Assembly: GCA_030581615.1 (NCBI GenBank)
Contig: JAKTTT010000010.1
Coordinates: 186,001-250,000 of the forward strand
DNA: 64,000 bases
Direction of reading: 5' to 3'
Origin: Alloascoidea africana
Taxonomy: Eukaryota; Ascomycota; Alloascoideomycetes; Alloascoideales; Alloascoideaceae
The notes under the pieces: generated by a model
What the model was told of the DNA's origin: nothing
The model's database searches: none
What the model saw: only the letters and a program-made list of their open reading frames with translations
Made by a program: the position numbers and the translations under genes
Shown here: positions 34,601 through 45,700 of the stretch, piece after piece
How positions within the stretch are numbered: the first letter of the stretch is position 1
How the letters are laid out: every line of letters begins with the position of its first letter

Positions 34601-36962
34601 ATCGGTTTGTTGAGAATCTTCTGGTAATCTTAAAGACTGAAGAAAATCCCGTAATGCACCTACAAAATCCATAGTACTGAAATCAAACAGTCCAATGAAC
34701 GAATGCAGAACATCGACTCTGTGGTCATCGTCACCAACCAAGAATTTCCCGATTTGAGTCTTATCGAGTCCATCTGTAATTTGCAAAAAACGTGCAATGC
34801 TAAGAGGGTTATTGGAATCTATGATAGAGTTACCCAGTAACTGTTTAATGCCTTGTTCTGGGTTGTAATTGAACAGTTGGATACCTTCCGAAAGAGTCGT
34901 CTTGGTTTCGAGTTCCAGTGGTTCATCTTGGGATGTAGGCTCAGAGGAGTATTCTGGTGATGAACAAGAGGTACTGTTGGTGTATTGGCTGATCTCATTC
35001 CTGAGCCCAATATCCTTTTGGGACCAGGTGTAAAAAGAACGCAAAATACTGACAATGCATTTCATGGATTTTTGCTTTAATGCGTACTCAATAGGGAAAA
35101 GATCCAATTGTTGGTATTGGCGTTGTATCTGTTGATGATAAGCAGGCGAAGACAAATTGTTTATGGCGATGGTTGGGAGGGAAGATAGGGAATAAGTAGC
35201 AATTGACTTTCCAAGACTCCAATCGTAATGAGATTTCTGGTTTGGTAATAGAGGAACATGCGCAGTTGTTGTCTTGGCCAGATACCCAACCAGTTTTTCT
35301 AAAATGTTGTTCATTGAAGGATCACGATCATAATTTAAATATAATTCAATGAGCGCCCGTGGATCATTACAAACACGATTGATCACAGATAGAAAATACT
35401 GTTTTTGGTGTGCCGTAGAGGTTTTCGTTTCAGCAATTGGGAAATAGATTTCAGCAAAGAACACTTCAATCTCTCTTTTAAACTGACTTCTAAGGTTGCA
35501 CAGTAACAACCAAAAAATTTCAATAGAAATTTCAAACACTGGGGGCACTTTGCTGGTTGCATTCTGTGATAAACATAGGCAGATATATGGGTTAATTGCA
35601 TCGACAAAGACTGCATCGGCTTCGCTTCCAACAAACCTGACGGTGACATTATCTGAGAGTAACAGATTCATGCGAGATTTTAAAATGGAGTGAATCATAT
35701 GAAGAGATAAAATTTTTGATTTCATGGTAGGAGATTTCATATTTGTGTTGCTGACCAAAGGCTTGATGGATCTTTGGCAAAGTGCTTTGAGAAGTAGAAA
35801 TGCGTCCTTTGCTAATACGCTATTGTCTACACATCTCGTTCCCAGGAACTCAACATCCTCATCGTCACTAGTATCAATCTTTTTCATATCTTCAAGAGTC
35901 AACTTTTCTCTCTCTTGCTCATTCAAGGTTAAATTAATTGAGGACTGTAATGCCTGAGGATATGTTCCTTTGTGATACGTTTTCACCGAGTCGAAAATGG
36001 TATCTACCATTTGAGTCAAACTGGCCTCTGCAGTTGCCTGAATTCCAGGAGAAGAAGTCAAAACGAATATATCATAAACCTGGTTAGCTATCGAGATGAG
36101 TGTTGATCCATGTATTCCAATCTTATCGTTCAACAGAATGGACATGAGAGCTTTGACCACTTGCAGTTGAACTTGCTCATTGGTGCGCTCGCCAACGAAA
36201 CAAGCGGAAATTGTGTCAATTATGTCCTTGATCAGTGCTTTTAGTTCCATGTCATTTTCAGCCGTTGGATCCTGGAGTTCAAAGTTGGTCCAGGCACAGA
36301 GCTTGCTTATGGCGTCAAGCGTCGCCACCTTGAGTTCATTATTCTTCGTCTGAGATGCGAGTTTTAAAGGCTTGAACAACACTTGTGGCGAAGGAGTCGA
36401 CTTGCTTTCCAGTTGATCTTTCCATTAATGTTAGAAAACTGCTTTAAATACAATGGATATAACTGAGCGCCTTTTCTAGCGTACCTAATGCCTCTGTTGT
36501 CGCTTTTGATAATGAGACATTCCTTTTTGTCTCTCTGCTGGTGGCTATCTGCTTCAATGCCCTTTTTATAAAAACAAGAGAAAAGGAATCGGACTTTGGC
36601 ATGGCTGCTGACGAGGAAACAGCGTGTCCTGATGTCGTTTCCTCTTCCCTTCTCGATAACGTTGGGGACGGGGCAGGGTTTGCAGCAGTGTGTGAAGATT
36701 CAGGACTATACGGCTCTCTGGAGGAGACCCGGTCGGCCACTGTGGACAGAGTGTGACTTTCCAAAGAGGATCTCGTCGGACTGGATTCGCTCTTAGAGCC
36801 CATTTCTGCAGTCTCTATAGAGGTCTCTGTAGAGGTTTCTGCTTGGCCTGTGGTGGAAACCTTGACACAGGCGTGTTTTTCTCCAGACTCCACATTCACG
36901 GGGAGATGGCGGCCCATTCGCGAGGATGGAGAAACAAGGCGCTCTGAGCCGGTTTGTGGCAT
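31637..36962 (-). CDS. SEC7: Arf guanine-nucleotide exchange factor Sec7 (BIG family)
   Basis: Activates Arf1 at the trans-Golgi. Two exons: 36962-36485 and 36417-31637, 1752 aa; intron GTACGC to AAG. Order: DCB region (NEQVQLQVVKALMSILLNDK), HUS region (RSIKPLVSNTNMKSP), Sec7 domain at about 668-855, then HDS domains (YNMSRIRVEWLKIWAIMSEQ, HDILMHSSNLEVRSRTLKFL). The DCB/HUS/HDS layout marks the BIG/Sec7 class. Odd: the glutamic finger, LPGE in Sec7 proteins, reads LPED here (codons at 34616-34621), so the catalytic Glu position holds Asp760. Motif 2, usually LNTDLH, reads LNLNLH. Exon 1 is Ser/Thr-rich and less conserved. Confidence 0.92.
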
Positions 36963-37167
36963 TTGGTTCCCACTTTACGAGGCGAGATAGACCCTATTAC
37001 GGTTTCTAAAAACAAATGAAAGGGAAAAGGGGAATGGAAGGAGAAGAGAAAGTGACGCTTGTTCAACTTTGTGTACTCGTTTCTGATACAAAAACATATG
37101 TGTGGATGTTCCGAAATCCTATGGAAAAAAAGATCGATCGAGATTTATAGATAGGGATGAAAAGGGA

Positions 37168-38112
37168 TTACTGGGAGGCCGCGGGAGCACTCTGGACGGG
37201 CTTTCCCAGATATTGTCGGATGAGCTGCTTGAAGGTGATCCAACCCTGTTTGACGCCACTGGGGGCTCCTGGATGGGCCACCAGGCCGTCGATTCTCACT
37301 TCCCAGACTCGCAGAATGTTCCGAATGAAGGCCGACTTTTCGTAGCGCAATTTGATGAAGACGACGTAAATGGCAAAGATCGCAATTGCCTTTAGGTTGA
37401 AGGTGAACACTCGCAGCGCAAGGTAGACCAGTAGCAGTAGCTCCAAATTGGCGCTGACAGCAATCGACTTGTCGTTGTAGTTTTGCACAAACGCACCAAT
37501 TGCCTGAGGCAGTTTGCTGGAGGTCGGGATTCCAAACGCTGGCACAAGATACGCGCGTGTGTAAGTCAAGACGTGAAAAAAGGAGAAGATTACGAATGGG
37601 AAGATCGTAAGCGTGATTCTGGAGTAGAGCAGCCAGACAAACGCTATCAGAAGATATTGAACGTTGTCGTCTGTCAGCATCGCCACCGGGTTGATCGAAC
37701 GGTGCTTGTACGACTGGAAAATAATGATTCCAAAGGACTCGATAACCGCCACATAGATCAGCTTATACCAGATGTTGGCGTACTTCTCGCTGGACCTGAA
37801 AGAGCTCAGATAGAGTATTGTGCTGAACAGAACAAGAAAATGGCCTAAGACAATTGTTTCGGTATGTTAGTGGCAAAGCTGAGCCCGGCAGCACAGTAAA
37901 ACTCGGGCATCGTTCTTACCTAGAAACCAGGAGAATTGAATGGTCTTTAGGCTCGGGGTTAGTTGAGGATCTGGAAGGGAAAAATTCAGGTCCACATTGC
38001 TTACCTTTGCCAGCGCAATTAGATTTTCCTTCACGTCCACTTTCGCCCTGGTCTGGCTTGCCGAGGGATGGGACGACGACGAGGAGGAAGCAGATGGCTC
38101 AGCAGCGGGCAT
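37168..38112 (-). CDS. POM33: TMEM33-family nucleoporin/ER protein (Pom33/Per33)
   Basis: A multi-pass membrane protein of the ER and nuclear pore periphery. Three exons: 38112-38005, 37944-37920 (25 nt) and 37844-37168, 269 aa. Introns GTAAGC/AAG and GTAAGA/TAG. After a Ser-rich N-terminus comes ENLIALAKTIQFSWFLGHFL, typical of TMEM33, which confirms both junctions. Several hydrophobic segments follow (YLLIAFVWLLYSRITLTIFP, FVIFSFFHVLTYTRAYLVPA). I cannot separate Pom33 from Per33. It is divergent from the NASP-like gene. Confidence 0.85.
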
Positions 38113-38502
38113 TTCTGGGAAGACGGAGTGCACAGAGGGCTATCAGAACTGAAATCAGAGGACTGCTGATAGGTGACGGAGGAAGGAAATGGGCGGTTGG
38201 GAGGAAGTTTTCTGCTGGATTCCATCCTGCTCCACCACCACAGCCCGAAGCCACAGCGGAGGACCGGCCATTGAGCAGGGGAAACCGGAGAGCTCCGGTC
38301 TCAGAGAAGGGGCACAGGCTGATGAGCACTCTTCAGGGCCAGATCCGCCATCTTGACCGCAAGCCGGCCGGTCTGGCGTTGGCTTTCTTGCTCTGATACG
38401 GGCTCTGGGGGACTCTGGAAAGGCCGGGTTACCCTCCGGGAGGGAGAGCGAGAAACGCGTTTTTAATTCTCTCCAGCGATTGTTTGACGAACACTCGCGA
38501 CG
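38113..38502. promoter_or_regulatory. Divergent promoter POM33 / NASP-like chaperone
   Basis: 390 bases, GC-richer than average. It contains CCGGGTTACCCTCCGG at 38424-38439, with TTACCCT (a near-Reb1 core) in a partly palindromic setting. No gene seen. Confidence 0.4.
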
Positions 38503-39680
38503 ATGGGTTCAGAGGAAAAGTACAGTGCCGAGGTCAAAAAGCTCATCTCGGAGGGAAACAAAAGCTATGCACAGAAGGACTATGAATTGGCTTCGGACAA
38601 GTATGCTGAGGCCTGTGAGATTTACAATACACAGACAGGCGACGACGACGCGGATTTGCTACTGCTATACGGCAAAGCTCTTTTCCAAATAGGAGTGAAA
38701 AAGTCGGATGTCTTTGGAGGCACAGGCAACGATGCTGTTGCTCCTAAGGGTATAGAAAAGGATTCCGAGAAGAGTGAGGTGGAAAACAATGGCCAGTTTC
38801 AGTTTACAGATGATGTGAACGACGCAGAGGACGAAGCGCCGGCTGAAGATGCCAAAGCAGAGGGAGAAGGCGAGGGCGAGGAAGACCAGGGATCTTCGGA
38901 CTTTGAACTGGCTTGGGAAATCCTGGATCTGACACGGAATCTGTTTGAGAAGAGAATTACGGCTTTAGAACAGGAATCGAATGGAAAGGGAAAAGGAAAA
39001 GGAAAGAAGAAGGAGACAGATGTAAGCGAAACTGGAGTTACAACGGATTCTCCAGCAATGATAGAGTTGAAAAAGAGACTGGCAGAAGCCTACGATCTTC
39101 TTGGTGAGGTATCTCTTGAATCTGGTAAGTTAATGGTTCATGCGTGAGACCTTAAATATTGACCCAATGCTAACGCCAACATTTAGAAAACTTCCCACAG
39201 GCAGCCCAAGATCTATCCTCTACTCTGAAGCTGCGGCAAGAAATCTATCCTTTCCACTCGACGTTTATTTCGGAATCCCATTACAAACTTTCCCTTGCCC
39301 TGGAATTTTGTGTTGAGGATGAGAATGCTAGAGAAAAAGCAATCTCAGAGATGGAAAAGGCAATAGCGAGTGTCACGGAACGGATAAAAGACTCGGGAAA
39401 TGACGAGAACGATGAGAGTCTTTTAAACGATTTGAGGACCCGTCTTGCAGATTTAAAAAAGTCAGAAAACGACCTGCTGCAACAGCAAAAGAATGCAATT
39501 TTGGAAGGTATAATAGGAAAAGCAGCTTCATCGTCATCAGCATTTGCTTCTACTGAAGGGAAATCGGACCTTGTTGGTGACGCCAGCACTGTTTCTGTCT
39601 CGGCAAATGATATTAACTCTTTGGTGAAGAAAAGAAAAGCGCCTAAAGCTGATGGGTCTTCTAAAAAGGCCAAAAAATAG
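38503..39680 (+). CDS. HIF1: NASP/Hif1/Sim3-family histone chaperone
   Basis: Nuclear H3-H4 chaperone. Two exons: 38503-39124 and 39187-39680, 371 aa (yeast Hif1 385); intron GTAAGT to TAG. TPR-like helices: KLISEGNKSYAQKDYELASD and KYAEACEIYN, then LLYGKALFQIGVKKSDVFGG. A long acidic insert interrupts the second TPR (EDEAPAEDAKAEGEGEGEED), the hallmark of the SHNi-TPR family. After splicing, ESENFPQAAQDLSSTLKLRQ and SESHYKLSLALEF form the later TPR. The C-terminal coiled coil leads to a basic KKRKAPKADGSSKKAKK, a likely nuclear signal. Confidence 0.88.
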
Positions 39681-40140
39681 TGTAAAACAGGCTAATTCAG
39701 TTGTTTTTGATTTTGTGTATTTGCTATTATTTAACTCTTTTCTTTTCGTCTCCTCTTTGGAGATTGAATAACAAGAACTTAATGGAATCTCTATTTACGT
39801 TTAAGAGCACTTTACGATAGACTTGGTTTGGATTATTCTTCTAGATTGTCACGAACCTATAAACTGTTCCATTTCTGAAAGAATCAACTTCCTGAGTTGT
39901 AAATGGACAAGTAATGGCAATTGACTTTTGATATAGTTTATTGTTTCATATTGTAGTCGATTGGTCGTCAAATGATTGAGCATGAGGTTTATCAGCATCT
40001 TGGAAACACAAAAAAAAAGAAAACAGATTTTTTTTTTTCTTCTAAATACTTATATGCATTAATCAGATCTTAAACAGATATTCAGAGATTTCTTGAATCA
40101 CTGGTATCCAATGGAGCCTTTCCACACCTTTATCAGAAAT
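39681..40140. other. Convergent intergenic region, NASP-like / NDUFS5
   Basis: 460 bases, AT-rich with A/T runs at 40008-40041. Nothing recognisable. Confidence 0.45.
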
Positions 40141-40478
40141 CTATTTCTCATCCTCTTTCACCAGACCTAACGTTTGTACCGGTTTTTGTTTCACAGAGAC
40201 CAAGTTCTGACCTTTTTTCAAAATCTCTTCCTTAACTCTCTTGGTTCGTATCTTTTCTTTTCGATGATGAAGACACTCAAAGTAGTCATCCAATGGTGGA
40301 CGACACTGAGAAGGCTTTTCTGTAGATGAAGATGTGTAACATTCGAGATATCTCTGCCATTCTGTCGTCGGATTGTTAGCACCCCCCAACCTTCAAAGAC
40401 CTTGAAAACAAATCAACCAGCACACATACCACCAAAGCACCTATTTGGCGCACCTGTCAGGCCATAACCAGAAGACAT
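40141..40478 (-). CDS. NDUFS5: Complex I subunit NDUFS5 (NIPM / 15 kDa)
   Basis: A small intermembrane-space accessory subunit of NADH:ubiquinone oxidoreductase. Two exons: 40478-40430 and 40361-40141, 89 aa; intron GTATGT to CAG, with GCTAAC branch site. The spliced N-terminus is MSSGYGLTGAPNRCFGEWQR. A twin CX9C motif is visible: CFGEWQRYLEC (this one is created by the splice) and CRPPLDDYFEC, which predicts two disulfides and Mia40 import. Its presence means the organism has respiratory complex I, absent from Saccharomyces. It is divergent from MSL5 across a promoter with two CACGTGA sites. Confidence 0.9.
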
Positions 40479-40582
40479 CGATGATTTCTTTCAAGTGAAG
40501 AGTTGTGTGTGAACAGTTTTGCTCAAACAGAAAAGAGTGCTAATCTGATTCACCAGCTGCTGATTCGCTATTGGATCCCGTG

Positions 40583-40603
40583 CACGTGATGTCAAACACG
40601 TGA
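40583..40603 (+). promoter_or_regulatory. Paired CACGTGA sites between NDUFS5 and MSL5
   Basis: CACGTGA at 40583-40589 and again at 40597-40603, same orientation, 14 bases apart. A Cbf1-type double site is inferred. Confidence 0.55.
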
Positions 40604-40704
40604 CCTTTTTTGTTTGGGCAAAAGCGATTTTTTGTTTCTCTTCGACCTTAACCAAAGCCAGTACGGGAAACCTTTTTTTTTACGTATTGGGGAGAAGAAA
40701 CCAC

Positions 40705-42426
40705 ATGTCCGGCGCGAACAGTTTACCCCTAGCTGGGACCCGGAGAGGACGGTCACCGGTGAGAAGTGAGAATAATGATGGGAGTACGAGAAGAAGGAAG
40801 AAGAACAGATGGAGTGCACCGGGAGCAGAAAACAGAATTGCAAATTTGATCAGTATGCCCACAAGCATATCTGGGAGTATGACCAGTGAACAACTGGAGG
40901 CCTATACGATAACGCTCAGAATTGAAGAGATTACTCAGAAGATACGAATCAACGATGTTGTACCCAATGAAGATGAACGGTCACCTTCGCCACCGCCACA
41001 GTATGACAGCAAGGGTATCAGAACAAATACTCGAGAGGTTAGATACCGCAAGAAGCTCGAGGATGAAAGGCATATGCTTGTTGAAAAAGCGCTAAAGACG
41101 ATTCCCAATTTTAAACCACCTGCGGATTATCGACGGCCTCAACAGACAAGGGAAAAGATATACATACCTGTAAAAGATTATCCTGAGATTAATTTCATAG
41201 GGCTGATTCTGGGTCCTAGAGGAAACACGTTGAAAAAAATGGAACGTGAATCGGGTGCAAAGATAAACATTCGAGGCAAGGGTTCTGTTAAAGAGGGCAA
41301 AGGTCAAGCAGACTTGGCGTTACAAAAAACTGAAGAGGATGAACTTCACTGTGTTGTGACTGCAGACACGGAGGAGAAGAGACAAAAGGCGATTGATCAG
41401 ATTAACAAAATCATCGAGACTGCTGCGTCTGTTCCTGAGGGCCAGAATGAAATGAAGCGAGGGCAATTGAGAGAACTTGCAAAGTTGAACGGTACTCTTA
41501 GAGACGATGACTTTAGTTCGACTCGTGATAGAGATTCTAGACAGAGCTACATGGCGAAAATGGTGTGTCGAGTATGTGGTGGTTTGGGACATTTGGCAAG
41601 AGACTGTAAGAATCGACCCAATAACTACCGTGGTGGGTATAATAATGGCGCACCAATGTTACAAGGCGCTGATCAAGAATACGACCAACTGATGAAAGAG
41701 CTTGGTGGTGGTGGTGGTGGAGGAGCAGGTCCAAACGATATGCCTCGACATCCCATCGGAGCCATTGAAAACCGCCCTGGTGCTGGTCCTGCACCTTGGA
41801 ACAGAGGTCCAAACCACCATGACTCACAGACTCTTCCAACAGGGCCAAGCGGCGCTGGTGGCGGCGGGCCAGCACCTTGGCAGAAACACCAAGGATATGG
41901 AGGAAATGGTTACAATAGGAACAATGATCGTGATGGGCAGCACAATGTTCATCCTTGGTCTCGAAATGATGGCAACGACAGATTTCCAAGAGATAGAAAT
42001 TCCCATTTTAACAATAACAATGGGAATCGATACAACAGAGACTATAATAGCAATAATAATAACAACAACCGAGGGCCTCCATCCCAGCCACAATTTGAAC
42101 AATCCTATTCACAATCTCCTGGTGGTGGCCGTCTCGGTGGTTCTCGTGGTTATGCCACACCTGCTCCTCCTGGTGCACATCTCCAAGACCCATCAACAAT
42201 ACCGTCAGCATCATCGTCATCACCTCCACCACCATCATTTCCTGGTTCTGGCATAGCGGGACCTCCTGGTCTTACAGCTCCACCTGGATTAACCGCACCT
42301 CCTGGTCTTTCTGGATTACCAGGGTTACCAAGTTCAAGCTCAGCTCCCCCTCCTCCTCCCGGTGGATCTCTAAATCTTCCTCTTCCTTCAAAGCTTCCTC
42401 CTCCTCCTCCTCCACCTGGATTGTGA
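40705..42426 (+). CDS. MSL5: Branchpoint-binding protein (SF1/BBP)
   Basis: Recognises the intron branch site in the commitment complex. Single exon, 573 aa from ATG 40705. Seen: N-terminal RKKNRWSAPG (the SPSP/W region that meets U2AF), helix-hairpin around SPPPQYDSKGIRTNTREVRY, KH domain FIGLILGPRGNTLKKMERES with QUA2, and one CCHC zinc knuckle CRVCGGLGHLARDC. Yeast Msl5 has two knuckles; I see one here. The rest is Gly/Asn/Pro-rich, ending in a poly-Pro tail (PPPPPPG), likely for WW or FBP-type partners. This factor reads the CTAAC elements seen throughout the window. Confidence 0.95.
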   Translation: MSGANSLPLAGTRRGRSPVRSENNDGSTRRRKKNRWSAPGAENRIANLISMPTSISGSMTSEQLEAYTITLRIEEITQKIRINDVVPNEDERSPSPPPQYDSKGIRTNTREVRYRKKLEDERHMLVEKALKTIPNFKPPADYRRPQQTREKIYIPVKDYPEINFIGLILGPRGNTLKKMERESGAKINIRGKGSVKEGKGQADLALQKTEEDELHCVVTADTEEKRQKAIDQINKIIETAASVPEGQNEMKRGQLRELAKLNGTLRDDDFSSTRDRDSRQSYMAKMVCRVCGGLGHLARDCKNRPNNYRGGYNNGAPMLQGADQEYDQLMKELGGGGGGGAGPNDMPRHPIGAIENRPGAGPAPWNRGPNHHDSQTLPTGPSGAGGGGPAPWQKHQGYGGNGYNRNNDRDGQHNVHPWSRNDGNDRFPRDRNSHFNNNNGNRYNRDYNSNNNNNNRGPPSQPQFEQSYSQSPGGGRLGGSRGYATPAPPGAHLQDPSTIPSASSSSPPPPSFPGSGIAGPPGLTAPPGLTAPPGLSGLPGLPSSSSAPPPPPGGSLNLPLPSKLPPPPPPPGL

Positions 42427-42662
42427 AGATGCTACCTTTTTTTAATATATTAAGATATCTGTTCTTTCTTTCTTTTTTTTTTTTTGAATAGTTTAGTCAT
42501 TTTCCCTTGTTCATTATTTCACTTGTTTGTTACCGTCAAAGCAAGAAGAAAAATATCTACTTGTTGTACAGTATATTATCGAGAGATCACACACCTTTCA
42601 CAGTTTATTTCCACAATTGCCTAAACATATATATACTGTAAAAGTTTGCATATGCCATGAGA

Positions 42663-42703
<41 letters not shown>

Positions 42704-42764
42704 AACTTACCAGTGCACAAAAACTTGGTAATAACAATAACAAAAAAATGAAACAAGCAACTAG
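42427..42764. other. Convergent intergenic region, MSL5 / DOP1
   Basis: 338 bases; holds a (GA)n microsatellite at about 42666-42698 and T-runs. No gene seen. Confidence 0.5.
42666..42698 (+). repeat. (GA)n microsatellite
   Basis: About 16 uninterrupted GA units between two convergent 3' ends. Confidence 0.95.
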
Positions 42765-45700
42765 CTAATGGAGTAAATCTCGTATAACATCATTTTCACA
42801 AGCTTCTAGATTAACAGGTGTTATTGAGTAATTACCCTCATAAACCTGTAAACTAAGAGAATCAAAGAAAAACTTGAGCTCATACAAGTTTGATATTTTT
42901 TTAGGATTAAAGCCAAACAACAAAGGTATTCTCTTACCTTTATTCCCAGCTTTATCCTTCATTGCGCTAACCAATGAATCATGATCACTGGATATTGGCT
43001 TAACGATGCTTAGTTCAGAAAGTCTATCAACGATACCAAATGGGGGATAATCGGGAGATCTGAAAATTGCATCCATGTTATCTGTAATGAAAAGCCATTC
43101 ATCCAGTTTAAATTCTTCATATCCAACACAAAGAAGTAGGTCCAACAATTTACAAGCACTGGCAAGTGAAGTAAGATCAAGATTTGCCTGACCTTCGTAA
43201 TCTTCAAACACTTCTGCAAACATGACCTGTAATTCGGAATAAATCATGTTCCAAACCACTGGTAAATGAGTTTCTGAAAACCTGAGAACTATGGCTCTAA
43301 GACAAGTGAAAACATCGGCTTTTATCGAGTATCGACCTGTATTTGATCCCAATACCTGGTTCAACTTTATCGTTAATTCTTTTAAACTTGTCAAAAAATG
43401 ATCTTTCTTACAAGAAATGAGTAAATAGGTGATTCTTTGAATGTTTAAACTTCTGGTTGTGGCTTCTTGATCTGACCAACCAAATAAAACATTTGTATTT
43501 GAAGAATGGGCCGAAATTTTGGCAACATAATCTGTAAAGCTTCCTGTATCCGATTCGATCCATTTTCGAATGATTGGAATCCATAATGTATTTGTTGGAT
43601 AATTTAACTTGAAAAATTGGGATTCTGAGAAAGTATCCACAACAATACTTTTCCAAAATTTCAAACTTTGTATACCATTATTTTCACCAACTGCTAAAAG
43701 CAATTTGATAAGGTAGGCTGGTAAGGATAATGGGTAGGTTTTCGATTTCATTGCAGGATGGAAAAGACTGGTTAGAATCAATGAAAGAGAATAATTCACT
43801 TTATCCGAATCTTTTAGGATAAGTCTAATGGTTGATGAAATTTCCGTCAAAGTTCCACATAAATCCTCTTGTGTAAATTTATCACTTCCACTCGTCGCAA
43901 TGGTGGTTGCGCTTGTCATTTCCAAAAAATCCGATTTCTCTTGTTGTAATTCATTCCCATTATTATCCACACTGTTATTTTCATGTAAAGATGAGGAGGA
44001 ATCCAAACCCAAATTTGTCGTTGTTGTCAAAGAAGCTCTTGAAGATAAAACTCCTGATAACAATCTTGTAAACGAATCCGAAAGTTCTTTTTGAATTTTT
44101 TTCGATTGGCCAAAATTCACTTTATCAATCTTGATAGCCAAAATGCTTGTCAATTTTAAAAAAGTTGGATATAAATGTTTAAATTGGGAAACATTTGTTA
44201 AAACCTCTTTTAAAAAAACCATCATATCGTTCCAAATGTCCTCTATAGCATCGGATTCTAAAGAACTTGTATAATCATTTAAAAAAGTTGCCAAAATTGA
44301 ATCTGTAAGTTCGGTCAAGGTTGATTTTATCTTGATCATTTCATTTCGATTCATTCCTGCTCTACTCATAATTGAATGAAACAATGGTGTTACTGTAATT
44401 CTTGGTCTTGCACCATCCAAAATATGGAAAATTTTGAAAACGTGAGAATTCCCAGTTGTTTCATTCACATATCCAACCTCAATCAACGTTTCCAACATAT
44501 CCACAGTTTCCATTTTATACAAATTTTCAAGCAATTTTTTGGAACGAAATTTAAGTCTTGAAGAATGATAAATAACCGATTCGTTCGTTTTGCTAAGTAA
44601 CCAAGTAGGATTATTTGATTCAGCCCATAACCAAATCAAATATGCCGTTTTACAAGCATGTTGGAAACAAAGTATAACCGTCAATCTATTACTCAAATCT
44701 TTCCGATTTGCATGAGGAGATTCAACGGATAAAACTCCTGAAATCACCCCGAAAAACCCCCCAGTTGTTCCTTGATCAACAGGTTGTTTTGTTTGAATAT
44801 TTTGGGATTCATGTTCCAATAATCGATCATGTGCAGCTTCAAGTATTGTTTCCAATCCATGGAAAAGTGAAAAAATAACCTGGTCAAAATCAATTGTATC
44901 TTTTACAAAAACTTGGTTATCCGATGATGATGTTGTATCATTGGAATCATCTGAAAAAGCCATTTTCAAATTATCGAAATGAACAATGATTTGAGAACAG
45001 AGACAATCAACCAATGGGATCAAATTTTGGAAACATGAATCATTAGAATAGGTTAGAATATCAATGTATAAACCAATCCAACTGTTTAGGACCATTTGGT
45101 TTACAGATGTGGAAAGTCCTTCCACCAAAAATTGAACCTGATCATTTGGTAAATTCCGATCATCACTATCCATTTTGGCAAAAATCCTTGGTAATGCATC
45201 ATGAGTTTTCAAAGATGAAACTTTGAGAAATCGAGATAACGATTTTAACAATTCGATTTGTAAATAGGCACAATTGTGTTTATTGTTATATGAAACAATT
45301 GTCGTTATCAAAGTCCCCACGATTATTTCAAAGTATGGTTCATTACCATCAACCAACAATTCAACAAGATCCAAACAACACTTGTTAATTTTGCCAAAAG
45401 TTTGGATAAAAACTTTTGATGGTGGGTTGTTATTATTATTATTCAAGGGCAATTTCGAAGTGATTATACTTGTGATTAAACTTAACAATACACCTTTATA
45501 AGTCGAATCTGTGATTTTGGAAGAATGATTTGGATGAATAATTGCTTTAAGAGCCGGATCTGTCGTTGCAATCAATTCAGTTTTAAAAGATTTTTGAACC
45601 AATGTACTATTTGTTGATAATAGTACAAGACGAATAGTTTTCATATAATAAAAAAGCATATTCAAATCATCATCTTCTTCTTTCAATTGGGTTCTCATCA

